A DNA stretch of 64,000 nucleotides. Origin: Micromonospora sp. NBC_01813 (GTDB taxonomy: Bacteria; Actinomycetota; Actinomycetes; Mycobacteriales; Micromonosporaceae). Below are positions 32,579 to 42,361 of the stretch, piece by piece. Made by a program: the position numbers and the translations under genes. The DNA lies in assembly GCF_035917335.1 (NCBI RefSeq), contig NZ_CP109067.1, positions 2,417,001 through 2,481,000 on the forward strand. Direction: 5' to 3'. Position 1 is the stretch's first letter. Every line of letters starts with the position of its first letter. The notes under the pieces are model-generated. The model did no database searches, was not told the origin of the DNA, and saw only the letters and a list, made by a program, of their open reading frames with translations.

Positions 32579-33499
32579 TCACTTCAGCGGCGTGAGCTCC
32601 ACCCGGCCGATCAGCTCACGGACGGCCTCGGCGCGGCCGGTGCCCAGCCCGTGCCGGGTCACGTTGACCGCGCCGGCGGCGGCACCGGTGCGGATGGCCT
32701 CGTCGAGGCTGCCGCCCCGGGCGAGGACCGCCGACACGCCGGCGGTCATCGAGTCGCCGGCCCCCCGGTGGTCGACCATCTCCAACTGCGGCACCCGCAC
32801 CTCGACCACGTCGTCGTCGATCAACGCCAGTGCGGACTTCTCCGCCCGGCTGATCAGCACGGCTTCGGCTCCGTCGGAGCGCAGCTGGTGTGCGGCGCGG
32901 ACCAGCGCGTCGACGCTGTCGTCGGCCGCCCGCCCCGCGTCGATGACCTCCTCGTGGCTGACCTTGAGGAAGGACACCCCGCCGGCCAGCACCGCCGCCA
33001 GTTGCCCGCCGGACAGGTCGGCGACCACCTGGGCGCCGTTACCGCGTAGGTCACTGGCGAGCCGCCGGTATACGTCGTCGTCGACCACGTCGGGATGCGC
33101 CGGGCCACTGAGCACGGCGACGTCGGCGCGCATCCCTTCGGCCAGGGCGATCCCGTACAGCTCGTCGAGGTCGTGGCGGACCAACGGCGCGCCCGGATTC
33201 TCCGCGACCTCCTCGCGGCTGCCGTCGCGGCGGTCGTGGACGTACCAGCCGCTGCTGGACTGGCGCGGCACCATGCGCAGCTCGATGTCCTCGTCGTCAA
33301 GGACCTTGCTGAGCACCGCGCCGACCTCGCCGCCGACGGCGGCGCAGAGCACCACCCGGGCACCCAACGAGGAGATCATCCGGGCCTGCCAGATCCCCTG
33401 TCCGCCGGCGTGCAGATGCAGTTCGAGTACGTCGGCCTGCTGCTCGATGGTCACCGACAGCACCGGAGCGGGGGCGAACACCATCACGTGGTCACTCAT
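32579..33499 (-). CDS. PfkB-family carbohydrate kinase (phosphofructokinase-like)
   Basis: 306 aa. LHLHAGGQGIWQARMISSLG (substrate-binding GG region), and DHRGAGDSMTAGVSAVLARG (ATP site with the catalytic Asp in GAGD). The best fit is 1-phosphofructokinase/tagatose-6-P-kinase-like enzymes. Start at the ATG 33499, with GGGGGAA upstream, rather than the GTG at 33532, which would overlap the glycosyltransferase stop. In line with the glycosyltransferase gene, 29 nt apart. Confidence 0.85.
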   Translation of the reverse strand: MSDHVMVFAPAPVLSVTIEQQADVLELHLHAGGQGIWQARMISSLGARVVLCAAVGGEVGAVLSKVLDDEDIELRMVPRQSSSGWYVHDRRDGSREEVAENPGAPLVRHDLDELYGIALAEGMRADVAVLSGPAHPDVVDDDVYRRLASDLRGNGAQVVADLSGGQLAAVLAGGVSFLKVSHEEVIDAGRAADDSVDALVRAAHQLRSDGAEAVLISRAEKSALALIDDDVVEVRVPQLEMVDHRGAGDSMTAGVSAVLARGGSLDEAIRTGAAAGAVNVTRHGLGTGRAEAVRELIGRVELTPLK

Positions 33500-33528
33500 G
33501 CCGTAGGTATTCCCCCAGCCGGGGTGAT

Positions 33529-34677
33529 TCACGCCAGCCGGGAGGACAGCGCCGACGCGCTCTCGTGGGCGCGCAGGAAGCCGGCGACCGCCGCCGACCA
33601 GGGGAAAAGCTCAGCGCGGCGGCGTGCGGCTGCCCGCCGGGCTGGCACCGGTCGGGCGGCCAGGGCGCAGATCGCGTCGGCGAACCCGGCACCGCCGCCG
33701 GTAGCGGCCAGGCCGGCGTCGCCGATCACCTCCGGCAGCGCGCTCTCGGCGGCGACCACCACCGGGGTGCCGGCGGCCAACGCCTCCAACGCGGCCAGCC
33801 CGAACGTCTCGACCGGGCCGGGGGCCACCACCACGTCGGCGCTGGCCAGTAGCCGGGAGATCTCGTCGCGGTCGCCGATGTAGTCGGTGAAGTGCACGTC
33901 GAGTCCGGCGTCGGCGGCCTGGGCGCGCAACCCGGTCTGGCGGGGACCGGTGCCGACCATCACCCCGACCGCCGGTACGCGGCGGCGGCGCAGCTCGGCC
34001 AGCGCGGCGAGGACCCGTTCGGGGCATTTCTCGGCGGACAGCCGGGCGCAGTGCAGCACCAGCAGTTCGCCGTTGGGGGCGTAGCGCTCGCGTACCGCCG
34101 GGTCGTGCCGGCCGGGGTGGAACTGGTCGAGGTCGACGCCGAGTGGCACCCGTACCAGGTTGTCCGCGCCGATCCGGGTGAATTCGCGGGCCGCCCAGCC
34201 GGTGGTGCAGACGACCTTGTCGTAACTGGCGGCGGTGGCGGCGTTGAGCCGGTCGGCGACCGGGTCGGTGAGCCGCGCGGCGCCCGGCCGGCGACCGAAC
34301 GGCAGCCGCAGCAACCCGTCGAGGGTCTCGTGGGAGACCATCAGCGCCGGTACGCCGACGCGCCGGGCCCACTGGCCGGTCCAGCGCAGCGTGGTGCGGT
34401 CGGAGACCTCGATGCGGTCCGGGGCCAGGTCGGCGAGCAACCGGCGCACCCGGGACCGGGCCAGCAACACCCGGTAGCCGCCGGTGCCGGGCACCACCGG
34501 GCCCGCGACGGTGATCACCGTTCCTTGTCCGGTCTCCTCGACCGCGTCGGCCGGGCCCGGCACGATCAGCACCGGGTCGTGGCCGGCGGCCAGGTATCCG
34601 GCGCCGAGTTCGCGAAGTGCCGTCCGTAGCCCGCCGGAGCTGCCGGTGATGAAGTTCGCCAGCCGTACGATCCTCAT
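33529..34677 (-). CDS. GT4-family glycosyltransferase
   Basis: 382 aa with the GT-B fold. N-terminal ANFITGSSGGLRTALRELG (acceptor-side glycine loop) and C-terminal ETFGLAALEALAAGTPVVVA (the E-x7-E nucleotide-sugar motif). Resembles PimB/MshA-type mannosyl- or glucosaminyl-transferases. Acceptor unknown; no membrane segment. Likely co-transcribed with the PfkB kinase. Confidence 0.9.
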   Translation of the reverse strand: MRIVRLANFITGSSGGLRTALRELGAGYLAAGHDPVLIVPGPADAVEETGQGTVITVAGPVVPGTGGYRVLLARSRVRRLLADLAPDRIEVSDRTTLRWTGQWARRVGVPALMVSHETLDGLLRLPFGRRPGAARLTDPVADRLNAATAASYDKVVCTTGWAAREFTRIGADNLVRVPLGVDLDQFHPGRHDPAVRERYAPNGELLVLHCARLSAEKCPERVLAALAELRRRRVPAVGVMVGTGPRQTGLRAQAADAGLDVHFTDYIGDRDEISRLLASADVVVAPGPVETFGLAALEALAAGTPVVVAAESALPEVIGDAGLAATGGGAGFADAICALAARPVPARRAAARRRAELFPWSAAVAGFLRAHESASALSSRLA

Positions 34678-34785
34678 GACGCCGTCACCATGTCGCGATC
34701 ATGCGTGCCGTTCCCGGGCCGGCAGGGCACAGTCTCGTGACGTGTCGGCGAACTGTGGCTGACCGGCAGGTCGACGCGGTGGCGG

Positions 34786-35268
34786 TCAGGACCAGCCGTA
34801 GCCGGCCCGCAACGCGTGGGACACCTTGTCGAACCGGCCACGGTCCAGGATCGCGCCTTCGCGGCGGATGCTGTCCTCACGCATGGTGAGTACCCGGTCC
34901 AGCCGGATCCAACTCGGCCGGCCGTCGTTTCCCCAGGCGCCGATCCCCAGCCAGTGCCGGTCGCCGTCACGGTCGGCCTGGCTGGACAGCATCAGGCCGT
35001 ACAGGGTGCGGCTGTGCCGCCCGACGACCAGCACCGGGCGGTCCTTGCCCTGGCGCGGGTCGTCCTCGTACGGCACCCAGGTCCAGACGATTTCACCGGG
35101 GTCGGCGTGCCCGTCGAGCTCCGGTGCGTACGACAGCTGTCGGCGCTGCAGCGCGGCGACCTGACGGGGTCGGGCCGGCTTCGCCGGCCTCGGACGCCGT
35201 TGGGTCGGCACGCCCTGCCCGGTCAGTCGGCCAACGGCCGCGGTCACGCCCTGCCAGAGTCTGCCCAC
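34786..35268 (-). CDS. MazF/PemK-type endoribonuclease toxin-like protein
   Basis: 160 aa. After a basic N-terminal extension (PTQRRPRPAKPARPRQVAAL) the PemK-like barrel begins: GEIVWTWVPYEDDP, then GKDRPVLVVGRHSRTLYGLM and DRVLTMREDSIRRE. No antitoxin gene is recognisable on either side. GTG start at 35268, 11 nt after the rhamnogalacturonan-lyase stop, so it may be read from the same transcript. Function as a toxin is untested. Confidence 0.8.
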   Translation of the reverse strand: MGRLWQGVTAAVGRLTGQGVPTQRRPRPAKPARPRQVAALQRRQLSYAPELDGHADPGEIVWTWVPYEDDPRQGKDRPVLVVGRHSRTLYGLMLSSQADRDGDRHWLGIGAWGNDGRPSWIRLDRVLTMREDSIRREGAILDRGRFDKVSHALRAGYGWS

Positions 35269-35279
35269 GGCGACACAGA

Positions 35280-37640
35280 CTAGCGGGATGCCCCGTGCGG
35301 GGTCACGGCGCACGGCCCCCAGCGGCCCGCCGGCACCGGCACCTGGCCGAAGTCGGTGTCCGAGGCGAGGTAGAAGCCGGGGTACGACGGCTGGTTGTAG
35401 GTGGTCTGCTGGCGGGCCACCTCGGCCCGGTACTGCGGGTCGTGCATCAGGGTGTACATCTTGCGGCCGGTGACCTCGGTGCTGAGGTAGATCCGGATCG
35501 CCGAGCTGTCCACCGTACGGACCAGCAACTCCTCCCGCCAGTCGCCGAAGATGTCGGCGACCAGGCCGGGGTTGCCCTTCGTGTAGTTGTTGGTGCGGGT
35601 GCCCTCGGCGGTGAGCAGCCGGCCCCGTCGCCAGTCGTCGATCGTCGGGGTCTGGTCGATCGCCCCGTCGACGATCTGGGTGGTGCCGTCGGCGGCCCAC
35701 CGGATGCTCATGTTGGTGCCCGGTGTCCGGGTGTCGATCCGTTCGCCGTTGACGTCGCGCAGCCCGATGCCGCTCACCGCCCAGGCTTCGAAGCCGGGCC
35801 GGTCCGGGTCGATGTCGCCGATCATGCCGCGGCCGGTGTCCACCCCGGTGTAGTCACCGAAGATCACCTCGCCGGTGGCGGCATCGAGCAGCCCGTGCCC
35901 GTACGGCGCCCACGGGCCGCCCTCGAAGACCAGGTACGCCTCCAGTCCGGGCCGGTCCGGGTCGATGTCGGTGACGTGCATGGCATCGCCGTGGCCGAGC
36001 CGGGCCATGGTGCCCGGTGCCGCGCTGGGCGGGGGCAGCTCGGCGAAGGCGCTGTACAGCAGGCTGCCGTCGTCGTCGATGGTGGCCGCCCCGTAGACGA
36101 TCTCGTGGCGGCCGTCGCCGTCGACGTCGGCGGCGCTGATCGAGTGCTGGCCCTGGGTGGTGATGGTGGCGAACTCGGCGTCGGTGCCGTCGCGGCCGTG
36201 CGGGGAGTCGTTGAACGGGTTCGTCATCGGCGTCCAGCCGCTGTCGACGTACCACTGCTGGGTGAGCCGACGCCCGTTCCAGCCGTAGGCGACCAGCGTG
36301 GAGCGGGTGTAGTAGCCGCGGGCGAAGACCGCCGACGGGCGGGCACCGTCGAGGTAGGCCACCGCGGACAGGAACCGGTCGACCCGGTTGCCGGGCTCGA
36401 TGCGGGCCATGGCGTAGTCGCCCCACATCAGGCCGTCGTCGTGGCGGCCCGGCTGGTACGGGATCGTCTGCAGCTCACGGCCGGTCGCGCCGTCGAAGAC
36501 GGTGAGGTATTCGGGGCCGTCGACGATGAACCCCTCGAAGGCGCGCAGCATGTTGCGGGCGCTGCGGGCGGGGGCGTACCCGTCGATGAAGTGGTCGACC
36601 AGGGCTTCGGCGTCGGCCTGGGACAACGGGTAGTCGTACGCCGGTGCGATGCCGAACGCCGCTTCCAGGGTGGCCGGCCAGTGTCCGGCGGTGACCTCGG
36701 GGTGGGCGTGCCAGCCACGGAACATCGCCACCAGGTGGTGGTAGTAGTCGTCGGCGGACATCCGGTAGTCGTCGGTGTGCGCGTAGCCGGCCCGGCGGTC
36801 GGTGGCCGGCATGGTGATGTGGCGGGTGGTGGCGACCCGGCCGTCGGCCCGGTAGGTGATGGTCCTGGTGCCGGGGGCAGTCTTGAGCATCATCTCGGAC
36901 CGGCCGTCGCCGTCGAAGTCGTAGACCAGGAACTGGGTGTAGTGCGCGCCGGCCCGGATGTTCACACCGAGGTCGATCCGGTGCAGCAGGGTGCCGTCCA
37001 GGCGGTACGTGTCGAGGTAGACCGGCCCGGTGTAGCCGACCTGGGAGACGTCCTTGGAGTTGGACGGGTCCCACTTGACGACGAACTCGTACTGCCCGTC
37101 GCCGTCGACGTCGCCGACGCTCATGTCGTTGGCCGAGTAGGTGTACGCCTCGCCGGCCGGGGTGACCCCGTCGGCGGGGCGACGCAGCGGCAGGTCGTGG
37201 TAGGCCTGCGACCAGGGGGTCACGGCGGGACTGCGGTCGACCTCGACGCCGCGCACGACGGCCGCGACCCGGTAGCTGGCCCCGGCTGCGGCCCCGGCGG
37301 CGGCACCGGCGTCCAGGTAGTTGGTGCTGTCGGTGACGGTGGCGATACGCCGGCCGTCGCGGTAGACGCGGAAGTCGGTGCCGGTCAGGCCGGTGGCGTC
37401 GTGGCCGGTCACCTCGTGGCCGAGCAGCCGCCAGCTGAGGAAGACGCCGTCGCCGGTGGCGGCGGCGACCAGACCCCGGTCGAGGTGTTCGAGTTGGACG
37501 GTGCCGGGCCTCGCACCCGGTGGACCGGGGTGGCCCGGGTGGCCCGGCCCGGCCGATGCCGGTGCGGCGGTCAGGGTCGACCCGGCGACGCAGGCCGCGA
37601 TGATCAGTGCGCTTGCGGTGGTGGGGCGGCGACGGCTCAT
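35280..37640 (-). CDS. Secreted rhamnogalacturonan lyase (PL11)
   Basis: 786 aa. Signal peptide (SALIIAACVAGSTLTAAPASA) then a full-length PL11 beta-propeller: DMSVGDVDGDGQYEFVVKWD, LVYDFDGDGRSEMMLKTAPG, ADVDGDGRHEIVYGAA, DIDPDRPGFEAWAV, NNYTKGNPGLVADIFGDWRE. The DxDxDG calcium loops are intact. It cleaves the rhamnose-galacturonate backbone of pectin by beta-elimination. GGAGAG precedes the ATG. Divergent from an oligosaccharide/peptide importer, suggesting uptake of the products. Confidence 0.93.
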   Translation of the reverse strand: MSRRRPTTASALIIAACVAGSTLTAAPASAGPGHPGHPGPPGARPGTVQLEHLDRGLVAAATGDGVFLSWRLLGHEVTGHDATGLTGTDFRVYRDGRRIATVTDSTNYLDAGAAAGAAAGASYRVAAVVRGVEVDRSPAVTPWSQAYHDLPLRRPADGVTPAGEAYTYSANDMSVGDVDGDGQYEFVVKWDPSNSKDVSQVGYTGPVYLDTYRLDGTLLHRIDLGVNIRAGAHYTQFLVYDFDGDGRSEMMLKTAPGTRTITYRADGRVATTRHITMPATDRRAGYAHTDDYRMSADDYYHHLVAMFRGWHAHPEVTAGHWPATLEAAFGIAPAYDYPLSQADAEALVDHFIDGYAPARSARNMLRAFEGFIVDGPEYLTVFDGATGRELQTIPYQPGRHDDGLMWGDYAMARIEPGNRVDRFLSAVAYLDGARPSAVFARGYYTRSTLVAYGWNGRRLTQQWYVDSGWTPMTNPFNDSPHGRDGTDAEFATITTQGQHSISAADVDGDGRHEIVYGAATIDDDGSLLYSAFAELPPPSAAPGTMARLGHGDAMHVTDIDPDRPGLEAYLVFEGGPWAPYGHGLLDAATGEVIFGDYTGVDTGRGMIGDIDPDRPGFEAWAVSGIGLRDVNGERIDTRTPGTNMSIRWAADGTTQIVDGAIDQTPTIDDWRRGRLLTAEGTRTNNYTKGNPGLVADIFGDWREELLVRTVDSSAIRIYLSTEVTGRKMYTLMHDPQYRAEVARQQTTYNQPSYPGFYLASDTDFGQVPVPAGRWGPCAVTPHGASR

Positions 37641-37684
37641 ACCGGGCTCTCCTCAGGTGAGGATGAAACGATACAACGCACTGA

Positions 37685-37714
37685 AGGTTATGAATCTAAT
37701 CTACGGACTGTCAA
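37685..37714 (-). promoter_or_regulatory. Predicted promoter of the rhamnogalacturonan lyase gene
   Basis: On the minus strand -35 TTGACA (37709-37714), 18-nt spacer, -10 TAACCT (37685-37690). Transcription would start near 37678, about 38 nt before the start codon, next to the TGAAACG sequence. Confidence 0.6.
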
Positions 37715-37805
37715 GGGCGGGAACTGCGATCCGCCGGCTATGAATCGTTCCATCACACCGATCTGGGCCACCGCTCACCATCGACAATCGCCTCAGGTCA
37801 TCGAG

Positions 37806-37834
37806 TTGTGACCCACAGATCGATCGACTAGGGT
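37806..37834 (+). promoter_or_regulatory. Predicted promoter of the plus-strand importer operon
   Basis: -35 TTGTGA (37806-37811), 17-nt spacer, -10 TAGGGT (37829-37834). The repeat array 37847-37892 falls in the untranslated leader. Confidence 0.6.
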
Positions 37835-37846
37835 CGGTTTTTCGAT

Positions 37847-37892
37847 CCCGCAGCCCGTCGATCCCGCAGCCCGTCCGAACCCGCAGCCCGTC
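37847..37892. repeat. Three copies of CCCGCAGCCCGTC in the importer leader
   Basis: Exact 13-bp copies at 37847-37859, 37863-37875 and 37880-37892 (spacing 16 and 17 bp). They lie just after the predicted transcription start and could be a repeated regulatory site. Confidence 0.85.
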
Positions 37893-37947
37893 GAAGCGAC
37901 CGCACCCGTCAAGCCCGTACCGGCGACCACGAGGTAGGAGACAGACG

Positions 37948-39528
37948 GTGAGCCCTCCCCCGGCACCCACCCACCGGCACCGAGCGACAAGTTCCGTCCG
38001 TACCGCAGCCGCCCGCCTCGCCGGCCTGGCCGCCGTCGCGGCGCTCACGCTGACCGCCTGCACGACCGGCGAATCCCTGGAGACCGACGACGGAGGCACC
38101 CCGTCCGACGGCACCCTGGTCGTGGCGATCTCCAGTGAACCCGACAGTCTGGACGTACACGTCTCCACCGCCTCACCGACGTTCCTGGTGCTGGAGAACG
38201 TCTACGACACCCTCGTCGAACCGGCCCCCGACCTCAGCTTCCAACCCGCCCTGGCCACCGAGTGGGAGGTCAGCGACGACCTGCTGACCTGGACCTTCCA
38301 CCTGCGTGACGGCGTCACCTGGCACAACGGACGCGAGTTCGTCGCCGACGACGTGGTGGCCAGCTTCGACCGGATCACCGACGCCGAGACCGCCGCGAAC
38401 GCCTGGCGCTTCGAAACCGTCGACGAGGTACGCGCGGTCGACGACCGTACCGTCGAATTCGTCCTCACCCAGCCGACGCCGAACCTGCTGGCCAACGTCG
38501 GCGGGTTCAAGGGGATGGCCATCGTCGCACCCGAGCTGATCGACGGCGACGGACTGACCAACGCCGCGATCGGCACCGGGCCGTTCCGGTTCGTCAGCTA
38601 CACCCCCGGCGACCGGATCATCCTGGAAGCCAACCCGGACTACTGGGGCGACGGGCCGTACGTCGACCGGGTCGAGTTCCGGTTCATCTCCGAGCCGACG
38701 ACCGCGCTGACCAACCTGCGCACCGGCGCGGTGCACCTGACCAACAACGTACCGCCGCAGGAGGTCGCCACCCTGCGCGACGACCCGGCGGTCGAGCTGG
38801 GCCAACTGGCCAGCAACGACTACTGGTACTTCACCTGCAACTTCGACCGGGCACCGTTCGACGACGTCGACGTGCGGCAGGCGCTGTCCTACGCCATCGA
38901 CCGCGAACAGGTCGCCCAGGCCGCCTACTTCGACGCCGCGACGCCGGTGCAGTCGGCCATGCCGCCAGGCAACTTCTGGGCCACCGACTACGCCCCGTTC
39001 AGCTACGACCCGGAGCGGGCCCGCGAACTGCTCGCCGGGGCCGGCGTGACCGACCTGAGTGTGGACCTGATGCTCACCAACGAGTTCCCGCACACTCTGC
39101 AGGCCGCCGAGGTGCTCGCCAGCCAGTGGGGCGACGTCGGCGTCGACGTCGAGATCCGCACGTTGGACTTCGCCAGCTGGCTCGACGAGCAGGGCGCCGG
39201 CAGCTACGACTGCTACGTCCTGGGCTGGTTGAACAACCTCGACGGCGAGTACGCCTACTACGCCCAGCACCACTCGACCGGCTCGTTCAACTTCCACGGG
39301 TACGCCAACCCGCAGGTCGACCAGCTACTCGACCAGGCCCGGGCCAGCGTCGACGACGCCGACCGCAAGCCGCTGTACGACCAGGCCGCCCGGTTGATCA
39401 TCGACGACGTCAGCTACGGCTACCTCTACAGTCCACAGGCCTCACTGGCCTGGGTGCCGCAGGTGTCCGGGGTCGAGATGCACCCCGACGGCAAGACCCG
39501 GCTGCGCACCGTACGGCTCGGCGGCTGA
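37948..39528 (+). CDS. Substrate-binding lipoprotein, SBP family 5
   Basis: 526 aa. Signal peptide with lipobox LTLTAC (Cys about residue 38). Family-5 signatures: FHLRDGVTWHNGREFVADDV and the C-terminal SYGYLYSPQASLAWVP. First gene of a complete importer operon (37948-43343). Placement divergent to a PL11 lyase suggests rhamnogalacturonan oligosaccharides as ligand, because some Dpp-like systems carry sugars; peptides remain possible. GTG start with AGGAGACAGACG upstream. Confidence 0.92.
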   Translation: MSPPPAPTHRHRATSSVRTAAARLAGLAAVAALTLTACTTGESLETDDGGTPSDGTLVVAISSEPDSLDVHVSTASPTFLVLENVYDTLVEPAPDLSFQPALATEWEVSDDLLTWTFHLRDGVTWHNGREFVADDVVASFDRITDAETAANAWRFETVDEVRAVDDRTVEFVLTQPTPNLLANVGGFKGMAIVAPELIDGDGLTNAAIGTGPFRFVSYTPGDRIILEANPDYWGDGPYVDRVEFRFISEPTTALTNLRTGAVHLTNNVPPQEVATLRDDPAVELGQLASNDYWYFTCNFDRAPFDDVDVRQALSYAIDREQVAQAAYFDAATPVQSAMPPGNFWATDYAPFSYDPERARELLAGAGVTDLSVDLMLTNEFPHTLQAAEVLASQWGDVGVDVEIRTLDFASWLDEQGAGSYDCYVLGWLNNLDGEYAYYAQHHSTGSFNFHGYANPQVDQLLDQARASVDDADRKPLYDQAARLIIDDVSYGYLYSPQASLAWVPQVSGVEMHPDGKTRLRTVRLGG

Positions 39529-39537
39529 GCCGGCGCG

Positions 39538-40482
39538 ATGGCGCGCTTCCTGCTGTGGCGGGCGCTGCAGGCGGTGATCGCGATGCTCGGGGTGAGCATC
39601 GCGGTGTTCCTCATCGTGCATCTGGTGCCCGGCGATCCGATCCGGCTGGCCCTGGGCACCCGCTTCGACGAAAGCCTGTACCAGGCGATGCGGGCCCGGG
39701 CCGGGCTGGACCAGCCGATCGTCGTCCAGTACTTCCGGTGGTTGGGCCGGGCGCTCACCGGTGACCTGGGGGTCAGCTTCCGCAGCGGTGAGCCGGTGAC
39801 TCTGCTGCTGCTGGCCCGGCTCGGCCCGACCAGCCTGCTCGCCGGTGCCGCGCTCACCGTCGCGCTGGCGATCGCCCTGCCGCTGGGGATCATCTCGGCG
39901 GTGCGCTCCGGGTCGCTGATCGACCGGGTCGCCACCGCGGTCAGCCAGCTCTGGGTCTCGGTGCCGGACTTCTGGAGCGGGATCATGTACATCCTGCTCT
40001 TCGCCCTAGTGCTGGGCTGGCTGCCGGCGTCGGGCTACGTGTCCCCGTTGGACGATCCGGTGCGGGCGCTGCGGCACCTGGTGCTGCCGGCGCTGACCGT
40101 CGGGCTGATCTCCGGCTCGGTGCTGACCCGGTTCGTCCGCTCGGCGGTGCTGGAGGCGCTGCACCAGGACTACGCGCGGACCGCCCGGGCGAAGGGGCTG
40201 TCCCGCTGGCAGACGGTCCGCCGGCACGTGCTGCCCAACGCCTGGATTCCGATCGTCACCGCGGTCGGCCTGCAGTTGGGCTTCCTGCTCGGCGGCGTCG
40301 TCATCGTCGAGGTGATCTTCGAGTGGCCAGGGCTGGGCCGGCTGGCGTACGACGCGGTGGTGCGCCGCGACTACAGCCTGCTGCAGGGCGCGGTGCTGGC
40401 CATCGCGCTGATGTTCCTCGTCGTCAACTTCCTGGTGGACCTGCTCTACAGCTACCTCGACCCACGGGTACGGCACCGGTGA
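39538..40482 (+). CDS. ABC transporter permease, DppB family
   Basis: 314 aa, six transmembrane segments, LVPGDPIRLALGTR after segment 1, GDLGVSFRSG loop, and the EAA loop RTARAKGLSRWQTVRRHVLPN. 9 nt after the binding-protein stop; overlaps the next permease by 4 nt (GTGA). Confidence 0.94.
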   Translation: MARFLLWRALQAVIAMLGVSIAVFLIVHLVPGDPIRLALGTRFDESLYQAMRARAGLDQPIVVQYFRWLGRALTGDLGVSFRSGEPVTLLLLARLGPTSLLAGAALTVALAIALPLGIISAVRSGSLIDRVATAVSQLWVSVPDFWSGIMYILLFALVLGWLPASGYVSPLDDPVRALRHLVLPALTVGLISGSVLTRFVRSAVLEALHQDYARTARAKGLSRWQTVRRHVLPNAWIPIVTAVGLQLGFLLGGVVIVEVIFEWPGLGRLAYDAVVRRDYSLLQGAVLAIALMFLVVNFLVDLLYSYLDPRVRHR

Positions 40483-41339
40483 CCCGCCGACTGTTCACCC
40501 TGCTGCTGGGCAACCGGCTGGCGCTGGCCGGGCTGCTGGTGCTCACCGGGTTGGCGGTGGTCGCCGCGTTCGGCCCGTGGCTCGCCCCGTACGACCCGAA
40601 CGCCATCGACGTTCCCGGCCGGCTGGCCGCGCCGTCGCTCGACCATCCGTTCGGCACCGACAACCTGGGCCGCGACGTACTCAGCCGGGTGCTGGTCGGT
40701 GCCCGGGTGTCGTTGCAGGTGGGGCTGGTCGCGGTCGGCATCTCGCTGGCCGCCGGGTTGGCGATCGGACTGGTCGCCGGCTACTACGCGGGCGCGGCCG
40801 ACGCGGTGCTGATGCGCACCATGGACGTGCTTTTCGCGTTCCCGGCGATCCTGCTCGCCATCGCCGTCCTGGCGATCCTCGGGCCCGGCATCACCAACGC
40901 GATGATCGCCATCGGTATCGTCTACACCCCGATCTTCGCCCGGATCGTGCGGGCCGCGACCATGGTCGCTTCGACCCAGCTGTACGTCCTGGCGGCCCGC
41001 GCCGTCGGTGCCGGTGATCTGCGGATCCTCGTCCGGCACGTGCTGCCGAACATCGCCGCGCCGGTGATCGTGCAGACCTCGCTGAGCCTGGCCTTCGCCA
41101 TCCTGGCCGAGGCGGCGCTGTCGTTCCTCGGCCTCGGGGTGCAGCGTCCCGACCCGGCGTGGGGCCGGATGCTCGCCGAGGGCCGCGACTTCGTCAGCCT
41201 GGCCCCGTGGATGGGCATCTTCCCCGGCCTGGCGATCCTGCTGACCGTGTTGGCGTTCAACGTGGTCGGCGACGGGCTGCGCGACGCGCTCGACCCCCGG
41301 CAGCGCTCCGTCATCGAGTCGAGGGGGCAGTCCGGATGA
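40479..41339 (+). CDS. ABC transporter permease, DppC family
   Basis: 286 aa from the GTG at 40479. FGTDNLGRDVLSRVLVGARV is the signature loop; five further segments follow with RAVGAGDLRILVRHVLPNIA as EAA motif and AALSFLGLGVQRPDPAWGRM near the end. Overlaps the ATPase gene by 4 nt. Confidence 0.94.
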   Translation: MTRRLFTLLLGNRLALAGLLVLTGLAVVAAFGPWLAPYDPNAIDVPGRLAAPSLDHPFGTDNLGRDVLSRVLVGARVSLQVGLVAVGISLAAGLAIGLVAGYYAGAADAVLMRTMDVLFAFPAILLAIAVLAILGPGITNAMIAIGIVYTPIFARIVRAATMVASTQLYVLAARAVGAGDLRILVRHVLPNIAAPVIVQTSLSLAFAILAEAALSFLGLGVQRPDPAWGRMLAEGRDFVSLAPWMGIFPGLAILLTVLAFNVVGDGLRDALDPRQRSVIESRGQSG

Positions 41340-42361
41340 GCGGCGACCAGGCGGGCGACGCCCCGGCCACCACCGGCGACCCGGTGCTGTCGGTACGCGA
41401 CCTGACGGTGCGCATCGGCACCCGACGCGGCGTCGCCCGGGTGGTCAACGGGGTCAGCTACGACGTGCACGCCGGCGAGACCCTCGCCATCGTCGGCGAA
41501 TCCGGCTCCGGCAAGACGGTCGCCGCGCTGGCGGTGATGGGACTGCTCGACGAGCCGGCCCAGGTCGGTGGGCAGGCCCTGCTGGACGGCACCGACCTGC
41601 TGGCCCTCGGCGAGCGGCAGTTGCGCCGAATCCGGGGCAACCAGATCGCGATGGTCTTCCAGGACCCGATGACGTCGCTGAATCCGGTGAAGACCATCGG
41701 GTCACAACTGGTCGAGCCGATCGTGCTGCACGGCCACGCCACCGGTGCCGCCGCCCGGGACCGAGCGGCCGACCTGCTCGACCAGGTCGGTCTGCCGGAC
41801 GCCCGCAGACGGCTCGACGACTACCCGCACCAGTTCTCCGGCGGCATGCGCCAACGGGTCATGATCGCCATGGCGTTGGCCTGCGAGCCACGGGTGCTGC
41901 TCGCCGACGAGGCGACCACCGCGCTGGACGTCACCACCCAGGCACAGATCCTCGACGTGGTAGCCGAACTGCAGCAACGGCTCGGGCTCGCCGTCGTGTG
42001 GATCACCCACGATCTCGGGGTGGTGGCCGGCATCGCCGACCGGGTCGCGGTGATGTACGCCGGCCGAATCCTGGAGGAGGCCGGCGTCGACGACCTGTAC
42101 GCCGCACCCCGGCACCCGTACACCATCGGGTTGCTCTCGGCGGTGCCGCGCGTCGGCGTGCAGCGGCCCCGCCGGCTGGCGACCATCGGCGGCCAGCCAC
42201 CGGACCCGACGGCGTTGCCGCCCGGTTGCGCGTTCTACCCGCGCTGCGGCTACCGGCACGACGAGCGGGCGGCCAGCGAGGTGCCGCCGCTGCGGACCGT
42301 CGCCGCCGGCGGGCACCGGGTGGCCTGCTTCTACGACGTACCGGCAGGCCAGGATGGCTGA
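41336..42361 (+). CDS. ABC transporter ATPase, DppD type
   Basis: 341 aa. Walker [10 protein letters not shown]-loop [11 protein letters not shown], signature [15 protein letters not shown], Walker [13 protein letters not shown]-loop [10 protein letters not shown]. The C-terminal [12 protein letters not shown] is the oligopeptide-transporter cluster-binding-like cysteine region. Stop overlaps the start of the next ATPase by 8 nt. Confidence 0.94.
   Translation: MSGDQAGDAPATTGDPVLSVRDLTVRIGTRRGVARVVNGVSYDVHAGETLAIVGESGSGKTVAALAVMGLLDEPAQVGGQALLDGTDLLALGERQLRRIRGNQIAMVFQDPMTSLNPVKTIGSQLVEPIVLHGHATGAAARDRAADLLDQVGLPDARRRLDDYPHQFSGGMRQRVMIAMALACEPRVLLADEATTALDVTTQAQILDVVAELQQRLGLAVVWITHDLGVVAGIADRVAVMYAGRILEEAGVDDLYAAPRHPYTIGLLSAVPRVGVQRPRRLATIGGQPPDPTALPPGCAFYPRCGYRHDERAASEVPPLRTVAAGGHRVACFYDVPAGQDG

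Larger units (their letters stand above)
37641..37947. other. Divergent regulatory region with two promoters and a 13-bp repeat array
   Basis: 307 bp between the lyase (minus) and importer (plus) genes, containing the two promoters and the repeat listed separately. A TGAAACGATACAAC sequence at 37664-37677 resembles one half of LacI-type operators, but a second half is not evident. Confidence 0.5.

Noticed and set aside
35124-37811. Plus-strand ORF of 895 aa
   Set aside because: Antisense shadow of the PL11 lyase gene; no motif, valine/glycine-rich composition.
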